From Tomocerus qinae (Eukaryota > Arthropoda > Collembola > Entomobryomorpha > Tomoceridae): a stretch of DNA of 64,000 nucleotides. Each line of letters opens with the position of its first letter. Position 1 is the stretch's first letter. This document shows, piece after piece, positions 54,865 through 64,000 of this stretch. A program made the position numbers and the translations under genes. The DNA lies in NCBI GenBank assembly GCA_020055645.1, contig CM034546.1:84382001-84446000 (forward strand). The letters run 5' to 3'. The notes under the pieces were generated by a model that worked only from the letters and a program-made list of their open reading frames with translations, was not told the DNA's origin and ran no database searches.

Positions 54865-55215
54865 ACCCGACACCCACAAACACGACAGCCGACCACGTAG
54901 GGTCCCCACAAACGCAAACACGACAGCCGACCACATGTGGTCCGACACCCACAAACACGACAGCCGACCACATAGGACCCGACACCCACCTACACAACAG
55001 CCGACCACAAAGGGGGTGACACCCACCATTGAGACAGCCGACGACAGAAGACCCGACACCCACTAACACCAGACCCGACACCCACTAACACCAGACCCGA
55101 CACCCACTAACACCAGACCCGACACCCACTAACACCAGACCCGACACCCACTAACACCAGACCCGACACCCACTAACACCAGACCCGACACCCACTAACA
55201 CAAGACCCGACACAC
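54865..55215 (+). repeat. ACCCGACACCCACTAACACC tandem repeat
   Basis: A first part of about 37-bp units (CACGACAGCCGACCACA plus ACCCGACACCCAC) passes into seven nearly identical 22-bp units ACCCGACACCCACTAACACC-AG. No host gene frame is implied. Confidence 0.92.
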
Positions 55216-55594
55216 GTCCCCATAATTTCTATTAGACATTGCGGCGCGTAGCGGAAATCAGTTGTGATTTTTTAAAACTATACCTTACTCCATTGCATAT
55301 AACTGATTTAATTTCATTTCATTGAACATATTTATACCTTCACAAACTCATGTCAGACTACATGGTATTTTAATTTGCAAAAAACCAACCATACAAGGCA
55401 AAAAATAATTAAAGTTAATATAGTAGTGCAAAAACAATTAAATAATTATTAAAATGTCAGCAGGGGAAATTTTAATCGATTGCCAAACAAATGCAATGTA
55501 CAATGAAATATCTCATTTAATTAGATAAGCTGTAAAAGAAGGCAATCAATTAGACAACTACTGTAGAAGAAAGCATCAAACTATATCTACTAAT
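55216..55594. other. Unassigned AT-rich DNA
   Basis: No feature recognised. Confidence 0.4.
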
Positions 55595-55699
55595 GGGTTA
55601 TAATATAAAATTATTTATTTCATGTAGCTGGGAGACCAATTCCAACTATACAAAAGCCGAGACCACACTACACGTGTACCAACTCTCATCGACGGCAAA

Positions 55700-56160
55700 C
55701 TTAATTTTGACGGGTAATTTCAGGGAAGGTGGAATTTTGACGGGTAATTACTCGGCAGGTAGAACTTTAACGGATAATGTTACGGCGCTAGCACTTTGAC
55801 AGGGTAATTTTACAGCATTTAGATTTTTGAAACGGTAATTTTAAAGCACGTAGAGTTTTGACGGGGTAATTTTAAAGTACGTAGAATTTTGACGGGTAAC
55901 ATCACGGCAGGTAAAGTTTTGATGGGGAAGAAAAAGGCAAAAATGTTTGCTATGTAAGTAAACGGCAGGATAAATTTTTAAGGGTAATTGCACGGCAGGT
56001 GGAATTTTGACGGGTAATTTCACGGCAGATGGAATTTTAACGGGTAATTTTAAAACGTCTAGGACTTTCAAAAAGTAATTTTACAGCATATAGAACTTTG
56101 GCGGGTAACACGGCAGGTAAAATTTTCACGTGTAATTTTAAAGCACGGAGAATTTTTACG
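55700..56160 (+). repeat. Degenerate 30-bp repeat (GACGGGTAATTTCACGGCAG)
   Basis: About 14 diverged copies containing GACGGGTAATTTCACGGCAG and TAGAATTTT. It merges into the next array. Confidence 0.88.
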
Positions 56161-56425
56161 GGTAACAACACGGCAGATGGATGTTTGATGAGCAAGTGGA
56201 CGTCTCAGGTAGATGTTTGTTGGGCAAGTGGAGGGCAGGTAGATGTTTGATGGGCAAGTGGACTACCGGTGGATGTTTGATGGTCGAGTGGACGGCAGGT
56301 AGATGTTTGATAGTCAAATTGACGGCAGGTAGATGTTTGATGGGCAAGTGGAAGACATGTGGGTTTTTGATGGTCAAGTGGATGACCAGTAGATGTTTGA
56401 TGGGCAAGTGGACGGCAGATTAAAT
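56160..56425 (+). repeat. 30-bp repeat (GATGGGCAAGTGGACGGCAG)
   Basis: About nine copies with GATGGGCAAGTGGACGGCAG and GTAGATGTTT. It is recognisably derived from the preceding unit, with GGGTAATTT replaced by GGGCAAGTG. Confidence 0.9.
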
Positions 56426-56514
56426 TTTGACAGGCAATTTCACGGGGGTAACTTCGTGGTGGGTGACGGGTAACTTTATGTTCCCTTAAGGATAATACTC
56501 CTTACAACAATCTA

Positions 56515-57210
56515 TATTCTACCTCATATTCTATTCCACACTTACTCCATATTCTACTCCACACTTCCTCCATATTCTATTCCACACTTACTCCATATTC
56601 TACTCCACGCTTACTCCATATTCTTCTCCATACTTACTCCATATTCTATTCCACACTTACTCCATATCCTACTCCACGCTTACTCCACATTCTTCTCTAT
56701 ACTTACTCCACATTCTTCTCCATACTTACTCCATATTCTTCTCCATACTTACTCCATATTCTTCTCCATACTTACTCCATATTCTTCTCCACGCTTACTC
56801 CATATTCTACTCCACACTTACTCCATATTCTATTCCACACTTACTCCATTCCATATGCTATTCCACACTTATTCCATATGCTATTCCACACTTATTCCAT
56901 ATGCTATTCCACACTTATTCCATATGCTATTCTACACTTATTCCATATGCTATTCCACACTTATTCCATATGCTATTCCACATTTATTCCATATGCTATT
57001 CCACACTTATTCCATATTCTATTCCACACTTATTCCATATGCTATTCCACACTTATTCCATATGCTATTCCACACTTATTCCATATGCTATTCCACACTT
57101 ATTCCATATGCTAATCCATACTTACGTCATATTCTACTCCACACTTACTACATATACTTCTCCATATTGTACTTCATACTTACTCCATATTGTACTCCAA
57201 ACTGACTCCA
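56515..57210 (+). repeat. 23-bp repeat (CTTACTCCATATTCTACTCC)
   Basis: About 30 copies of a 23-bp unit. The first half is CTTACTCCATATTCTACTCC-ACA, the second half (56855-57120) ACTTATTCCATATGCTATTC-CAC. Open frames through it are periodic artefacts. Confidence 0.93.
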
Positions 57211-57528
57211 TATTGAGGAGGGAGAGCCAAGCGCTTATACAAATACAATGCATCATACCTATAGGATAATCGTAAAGTGGAGTTGCGCAATGAAAAACTT
57301 CCGTGATAATGTATAAATGTAAAAGATGAATTTCGTGTAACTACGCAGGCGCAAGAATAATTACAGTATTTCGACATTAAACCAAATGCTGTGTGGGTGA
57401 TAAAAGGACTTTAAACAGCAACTTTAGAAAATATTTTAATCACTTTTTGGTTAAATGATTGGATTTGGTGTTATTATGAGTGGTCAGTGTTGATAATTTC
57501 CCGTCTGTAGGACGGGCTTATTTCTAGT

Positions 57529-57943
57529 ATTGCATAAAAATAATTTGAAATAAAACCATTTTAACGCGTAAATCTTTCGCAATTCAATAACGGCCTAGTA
57601 AAGACGTAAAATTCTTAATTCTACAATTAATGAAATTAAACACCACGGGGCCCAATTTAAATTAAATATTATGAATGGTGTTTAATTGGTCGAGTGGGCC
57701 CTCGTCTCGTCAAATTACTGATTACATCTAGTTTTTGCAAATTCAATATTCATGTATTCTTTTGGTTGACTTATCTTATATAATAATAGTCTGGTGGAAT
57801 ATAAAAGACGGTGGTAGATAGAATAAGATAGAAACGAGAGCCAAAGCTAAGTGTGTATTATGTAATAAGAGTAGTGACCAGTATTATCTGTGCCTACTGA
57901 TTTGTTTACTTTGTCATCAATTAAACCTATATTGACACATAAT
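57529..57943. other. Unassigned DNA
   Basis: Nothing recognised between the Helentron end and the next inverted-repeat element. Confidence 0.4.
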
Positions 57944-58198
57944 TATTATGGTCCCAAGCAATCTATTTTTCTATTCAATTGGAAGAACAATGAATCATAT
58001 GGTACTACACAAAAGGATTGCTTCGACCAGAACTCGAAGCCGAGAACTGTACTATGAGACTACCACACTGCGGGCACGATTTCATACGCGAAGCCCACTA
58101 CTATTTGCCGACTGATGAATAGTATGTACTTAACATATTGAGCTGAATGCAAATGATGTAATGACTGAATAGCCGACTGTGATGACTGTATACTGTAC

Positions 58199-60621
58199 TC
58201 GTAAATTTTTAAATTTAATCGTAAATTTTGGAATTTAATCGTAAATTTTGGAATTTAATCGTAAATTTTGGAATTTAATCGTAAATTTTTGAATTTACTC
58301 GTAAATTTTTGAATTTACTCGTAAATTTTTGAATTTACTCGTAAATTTTTGAATTTACTCGTAAATTTTTGAATTTACTCGTAAATTTTTGAAATTACTC
58401 GTAAATTTTTGAATTTAATCGAAAATTTTGGAATTTAATCGTAAATTTTGGAATTTAATCGAAAATTTTGGAATTTAATCGTAAATTTTGGAATTTAATC
58501 TTACATTTTGGAATTTAATCGAAAATTTTGGAATTTAATCTTACATTTTGGAATTTAATCGTAAATTTTGGAATTTAATCGTAAATTTTGGAATTTAATC
58601 GTAAATTTTGGAATTTAGTCGTAAATTTTGGAATTTAGTCGTAAATTTTGGAATTTAATCGTAAATTTTGGAATTTAATCGTAAATTTTGGAATTTAATC
58701 GTAAATTTTGGAATTTAATCGTAAATTTTGGAAATTAATCGTAAATTTTGGAATTCAATCGTAAATTTTGGAATTTAATCGTAAATTTTGGAATTTAATC
58801 GTAAATTTTTGAATTTACTCGTAAATTTTTGAATTTACTCGTAAATTTTTGAATTTACTCGTAAATTTTTGAATTTACTCGTAAATTTTTGAATTTACTC
58901 GTAAATTTTTGAATTTACTCGTAAATTTTTGAATTTACTCGTAAATTTTTGAATTTACTCGTAAATTTTTGAATTTACTCGTAAATTTTTGAATTTACTC
59001 GTAAATTTTTGAATTTACTCGTAAATTTTTGAATTTACTCGTAAATTTTCGAATTTACTCGTAAACTTTCGAATTTACTCGTAAATTTTTGAATTTACTC
59101 GTAAGTTTTCGAATTTACTCGTAAACTTTCGAATTTACTCGTAAACTTTCGAATTTACTCGTAAACTTTCGAATTTACTCGTAAACTTTCGAATTTACTC
59201 GTAAACTTTCGAATTTACTCGTAAACTTTCGAATTTACTCGTAAACTTTCGAATTTACTCGTAAACTTTCGAATTTACTCGTAAACTTTCGAATTTACTC
59301 GTAAACTTTCGAATTTACTCGTAAACTTTCGAATTTACTCGTAAGTTTTCTAATTTACTCGTAAGTTTTCTAATTTACTCGTAAGTTTTCTAATTTACTC
59401 TTAAACTTTCGAATTTACTCGTAAGTTTTCTAATTTACTCGTAAACTTTCGAATTTACTCGTAAACTTTCGAATTTACTCGTAAACTTTCGAATTTACTC
59501 GTAAACTTTCGAATTTACTCGTAAACTTTCGAATTTACTCGTAAACTTTCGAATTTACTCGTAAACTTTCGAATTTACTCGTAAACTTTCGAATTTACTC
59601 GTAAACTTTCGAATTTACTCGTAAACTTTCGAATTTACTCGTAAACTTTCGAATTTACTCGTAAACTTTCGAATTTACTCGTAAACTTTCGAATTTACTC
59701 GTAAACTTTCGAATTTACTCGTAAACTTTCGAATTTACTCGTAAACTTTCGAATTTACTCGTAAACTTTCGAATTTACTCGTAAACTTTCGAATTTACTC
59801 GTAAACTTTCGAATTTACTCGTAAACTTTCGAATTTACTCGTAAACTTTCGAATTTACTCGTAAACTTTCGAATTTACTCGTAAACTTTCGAATTTACTC
59901 GTAAACTTTCGAATTTACTCGTAAACTTTCGAATTTACTCGTAAACTTTCGAATTTACTCGTAAACTTTCGAATTTACTCGTAAACTTTCGAATTTACTC
60001 GTAAACTTTCGAATTTACTCGTAAACTTTCGAATTTACTCGTAAACTTTCGAATTTACTCGTAAACTTTCGAATTTACTCGTAAACTTTCGAATTTACTC
60101 GTAAACTTTCGAATTTACTCGTAAACTTTCGAATTTACTCGTAAACTTTCGAATTTACTCGTAAACTTTCGAATTTACTCGTAAACTTTCGAATTTACTC
60201 GTAAACTTTCGAATTTACTCGTAATTATCAAATTTACCAGTAAATTATCGAATTTACCAGTAAATTATCGAATTTACCAGTAAATTATCGAATTTACCAG
60301 TAAATTATCGAATTTACCAGTAAATTATCGAATTTACCAGTAAATTATCGAATTTACCAGTAAATTATCGAATTTACCAGTAAATTATCGAATTTACCAG
60401 TAAATTATCGAATTTACCAGTAAATTATCGAATTTACCAGTAAATTATCGAATTTACCAGTAAATTATCGAATTTACCAGTAAATTATCGAATTTACCAG
60501 TAAATTATCGAATTTACCAGTAAATTATCGAATTTACCAGTAAATTATCGAATTTACCAGTAAATTATCGAATTTACCAGTAAATTATCGAATTTACCAG
60601 TAAATTATCGAATTTACCAGT
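58199..60621 (+). repeat. 20-bp satellite B, about 121 units in blocks
   Basis: Blocks in order: GTAAATTTTGGAATTTAATC-type (58201-58280), GTAAATTTTTGAATTTACTC (to 58410), the GG-type again (to 58800), TT-type (to 59040), GTAAACTTTCGAATTTACTC (59041-60220, very homogeneous), and CAGTAAATTATCGAATTTAC (60221-60620). The period stays at 20 bp across all blocks. Confidence 0.97.
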
Positions 60622-61241
60622 CATCCGCATTTCGGCTATACATTCATCCGTATTTCGGCTGTAGTCATTTACATTCCGATATGCGGTCGTCCTTATTTGG
60701 CTATACTGTCATTTACATTTCAGCTGTACTGTCACCCTATGTAGGCATTCAGTTATATGTGGCCCGGTCTAACGTCAATGTCTTAACGACAGCTGTTTAC
60801 AAAAATTAGATTTTAGTGTCATCAAATACAGAAAAAATTCTCTACATTAAAAAATTTCGAAATTTTTAAACCACTTTTAGTATTTTTAATTTATAAAACA
60901 AAGTAAAGCATTCCAGATGAGAATTCATTATTGCTTTACTATGTTGTTGATGAGTACGTATGCTTAATAATATGAATGGTTAAAATGAGCGACGCGCCTT
61001 GTATTAGCTTTTTTCCGCGTTAGAAGTTAATGTCGTAAGGATTTTTACGTCAGATCGCAAAACATATTATGGTCATTGAGCTCAATCTGTAATCAAGTAA
61101 GTAGCATTCATCGGTCGGGAAATCGTAACGTGCTTCGGATATGAAATTGTACCCGCAGAGTTGTAGTGTAGTTGGACCTCACACGTTGTTTTTATCGGCT
61201 TCGAGTTCTGGTCGAAGCAAGCCTTTTGCGTAGTACCATAC

Positions 61242-61601
61242 ATAGGGAGCTCCGTCGTACAGTTAAGAAGAGATGTAGGGTTTGGAGCGGATCGCGCCAT
61301 TTTTGTCAGTAGAGGAGTACCATGGTGCTCACCACCAACAACTAGCTTGACTGCCCACTGCCCACCACAATATGTGAGCCGTCCATTATAATGTAATGAA
61401 TTCGAAAATGTTCGAGGAGGCTTCTTTCTGTGCCCTTGGTAGATCACTGTATGGCATTATAATGGACGGCTCACATATTGTGGTGGGCAGTCAGGGTATT
61501 TGGTGGTGATCACCTTGGTACTCCTCTACTGATAAAAATGGCGCGATCCGCTCCAAACCCTACATCTCTTCTTAACTGTACGACGGAGCTCCCCATGTAT
61601 G
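61242..61601. repeat. Large palindrome in the right arm of the 3.7-kb element
   Basis: GGGAGCTCCGTCGTACAGTT on the left is mirrored by AACTGTACGACGGAGCTCCC on the right. The arms are about 150 bp with few differences and the spacer is about 58 bp. A 121-codon minus-strand frame (61082-61447) crosses the left arm; it matches no family known to me. Confidence 0.88.
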
Positions 61602-61667
61602 CGTAGTACCATATGATTCATTGTTCTTCCAATTGAATAGAAAAATAGATTGCTTGGGACCATAATA

Positions 61668-62984
61668 AAAGCTAAAATAAAACTATAAATATAGTTACAT
61701 TGCCGCCAAATTGCTGCATTGGAAAGCTTTAGTATGTTTTAAATATATTTATATATGTATGTAGTTCTACTTATTTGCCCCAAACAAGGGCATCTATTCT
61801 CTTTGTATTTGACAAAATATTTTTATGATAAAAGTTATTATAAAACTGACATTTTCTTTTTCCCACACTTTAACAATTGAAAATACTTTGTGGAACGACA
61901 ATTGAAGTGAATAAAGTAAAATGAAATCACATACTGCTGCAGTAGTGACTACATGACAATAATCTACATCATGATGTAGTATTATGTAGTACATTGATAA
62001 GATGATGCAACACCTCCAACTCAATTATTATGTTGTACGTTTTTAATTAGTATTTTTAAGAACAATTAATTAGTGGCAAATGGTGATCAGCCACATACAT
62101 TGACAATGAACTTATGAAACAGTAGCAGCATTGTGCTTTCCCAACTCATGCAATAATTAAGTAAATGCATATTTAGCAATAGACAATGTCGCAAGTATTG
62201 TTATTGTGAGACTGGGTCAGTCATACTGCACTCCCTATTCAAACAACTACTATTACCAACATTTTTCCTCAATTAATAACCCATCATTGACTGGGTATTG
62301 TAATTGTATATACGAAACAGCTTCAGCTATAACCTAAAGATCTCGTCATAGACGACTACGCCGTGTAATTGCACACATAATTGTACACCAAAAATTGGCC
62401 CTACAACCACTGAAAAGCTAAATCGTGGTTGAAGATTTTGTTGTAATGTAATCGATTAGTGACGTCACACGGTGACAATAAGCTTTTTAAACAATAATGT
62501 TAAATAAATTATACCTAATGTTTAATATAAAGAATTAAGTTAAAGGGTACATCAATAAAACATAAACGACAAGTTATGCTCAATTCTGTACAGCGCGGGG
62601 AAAATTCAAATCTCACAATATTGCATTTTCAACAATTTCGTTGATTCGAATCATTCGATTTAGTTTTTTCGAAACTTTAATATTATATTATAGTCTAATA
62701 ATTATTGTTATAATAATAATAATAATTACTCCTCGATAAAATTATAAAATGCATATTGATCTCGCTCGGACCTGAAATTGTATTGGTTTAACCCAATTCA
62801 GGTAAATGTAACCTTCTTTCACTTATGATATACTCACCAATTAAATGAATTATATTTTAAGGTCAAAGGTACGAGTTTCTAGTTACAGACAGATTAATCC
62901 GACTACCATATTATCCATTAACATTTTAGAATGATGATATGAGACCAGTGGTCCACGAAGAAATTTAGATTACAGCGTAAGTTT
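61668..62984. other. Unassigned AT-rich DNA
   Basis: No coding, RNA or repeat feature was recognised. Confidence 0.45.
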
Positions 62985-63180
62985 GGACAATGATTATTAT
63001 TGACTATCAAAATCAGCAGAAAATCAATATTGATTAATTTTGATGATCAAAATAAACAGAAAATCAAAATTGATTAATATATAAGTATCAAAACAAACAA
63101 AATCAACATTGGTCAATATGGAGTATAAAAATCAATAGAAAATCAAAATTGGTTAATATTGGCTATCATAATGAAAAGCA
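62985..63180 (+). repeat. Degenerate AATCAAAATTGATTAAT repeat
   Basis: Four to five diverged, partly palindromic units of roughly 45 bp (AATCAAAATTGATTAATAT, TATCAAAATAAACAGAAAAT). Confidence 0.65.
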
Positions 63181-64000
63181 ATTGGAAAAATGTAAATTTG
63201 ACTATCAATTGGGATATAAATGTGTAGTAGATTTATTTCAGTCTTATAATAGTTATTTTTCGGTGTTAGGTATAGGTCAGTACTTTATTACAAAATCTTA
63301 AATTTGGTCGAAGCGGCATTAAATATTTTATACTATCAGGCTAACAACTAGGAAACAATTTTTGATATGCCCATTTTCTGATTTGACTATCAAAATGAAG
63401 AGAAAGTGAGCGTTGGATCAACCATTGGATCAATTTGACCTATTTTCAATGTCATTAGCAATGTTATTAGCAATGTTATTAGCAATGTTTTGACAAGTTT
63501 GATCAAAATCTGTCAATGCGTTCGAAAGTTATCTTGTTCACGAACGAACGGGACTGTGCGATTCTATAAGCTGCCTTATCCAGGCGAGCTAAATACGCCA
63601 ACTGAACTCTGAATAAATGTTACTCTACTTTGAGCAAATCGTTACCAACAGCTGCATAATATTACACCGATTTGCTCAACACTTCAGTAAAACTTTGTTA
63701 ACATTGCGTTAATCTTATTCAGAAGCTCAGTCGGCGCATTTCTAACTACAAACTTAACGTTGATTAAAGTGTACTCAAAATATTTTACATTGTACGTCCA
63801 GAGAAACGGAGTAGATTAAATGGTGGTCATTAAAACCCAAGAATGCCATTTCTAAAGATTTTTAATTACTTCCACCTGCATTCTGGTTGTAATTCGGTTG
63901 AACACCATTACCAAAATCACAGAATTAGAAGAACATTGTGTTTATATGTATTTTGCAAGTAATTTTGTGTTTAATTAAGATTTTTAACTTGTGAATTTGG
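63181..64000. other. Unassigned DNA to window end
   Basis: A short (ATTAGCAATGTT)3 run lies near 63452-63492. Nothing else was recognised. Confidence 0.45.

Larger units (their letters stand above)
55595..57528 (+). mobile_element. Probable Helentron-like element with three internal minisatellites
   Basis: The 3' end is a hairpin CCCGTC-TGTAG-GACGGG (57500-57516) followed by CTTATTTCTAGT, matching the terminus at 38362. The 5' end is less certain: ATATAAAATTATTTATTTCA near 55604 resembles the start of the 13734 element. Internal tandem arrays are typical of DINE/Helentron non-autonomous elements. No Rep/helicase. Confidence 0.55.
57944..61667. mobile_element. Inverted-repeat element, 3.7 kb, containing satellite B
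   Basis: The left terminus TTATTATGGTCCCAAGCAAT continues for about 65 bp and is mirrored at the right (ATTGCTTGGGACCATAATAA). A second stretch from the left arm (CTTCGACCAGAACTCGAAGC, about 58021) reappears inverted at about 61189-61215. The element therefore has long, rearranged arms with a 2.4-kb 20-bp satellite between them, a foldback-like architecture. No transposase and no clear target duplication. Confidence 0.72.

Noticed and set aside
56855..57269. Long frames encoding LFHTYSICYSTLIPYAI repeats
   Set aside because: Pure translation of a 23-bp tandem repeat in several frames.
61082..61447. A 121-codon minus-strand frame
   Set aside because: It overlaps the arm of a large palindrome and resembles no protein family that I recognise, so it was kept only as a note under the palindrome.

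Overview
This is a eukaryotic, AT-rich, repeat-laden window that reads as insect, most likely hemipteran, nuclear DNA. The evidence is an intron-rich GMC oxidoreductase gene of the insect glucose-dehydrogenase type, an R2-like retroelement with the insect-style 'DPTIRFE' C-terminus, P-like and ISL2EU-like transposases, many hAT-type MITEs and an interstitial (CCTAA)4 insect-telomere-like run. The order assignment is inference. The window holds one intact host gene; almost everything else is mobile DNA or satellite DNA.

Host gene. A complete 11-exon, 627-codon GMC oxidoreductase lies on the minus strand, ATG at 38291 to TAA at 23319. All splice phases close without a frameshift. One intron (intron 4) has a GC-AG boundary. 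Its introns are packed with MITEs. Intron 8 carries a 3.5-kb element with inverted ends that contains a dead R2-clade reverse transcriptase.

Layout. 1-7.7 kb: MITEs and a 2.6-kb Helentron-like insertion (2344-4940) that splits an older repeat. 7.7-10.1 kb: decayed P-element-like transposase, minus strand. 10.4-13.3 kb: tandem repeats and a mariner-type transposase scrap. 13.7-17 kb: Helentron-like element, hAT MITE and palindromes. 17.7-19.4 kb: MULE-like element with inverted arrays around a small two-exon FLYWCH gene, with a hAT MITE nested in one arm. 20-22 kb: tandem repeats and a 1.1-kb foldback element with a 9-bp target duplication. 23.3-38.3 kb: the GMC gene. 38.3-42 kb: Helentron end, telomere-like foldback and a 30-bp array. 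42.4-44.5 kb: broken ISL2EU-like transposase with a SWIM finger. 44.7-45.4, 51.7-52.1 and 58.2-60.6 kb: three 20-bp satellites that share one consensus. 46.9-48.9 kb: TIR element, hairpin pair and Helentron. 48.9-51.6 kb: low-repeat DNA without a recognisable gene. 52-57.5 kb: hairpin pair and minisatellites inside a probable Helentron. 57.9-61.7 kb: inverted-repeat element that holds the 2.4-kb satellite. 61.7-64 kb: nothing recognised.

The most notable patterns are the shared 20-bp satellite framework across separate arrays, two hairpins with a conserved loop on covarying stems, the FLYWCH-only minigene inside inverted arrays, the R2-like relic boxed by inverted repeats 37 bp from a splice acceptor, and several insertions whose empty sites or target duplications can be read directly in this window.
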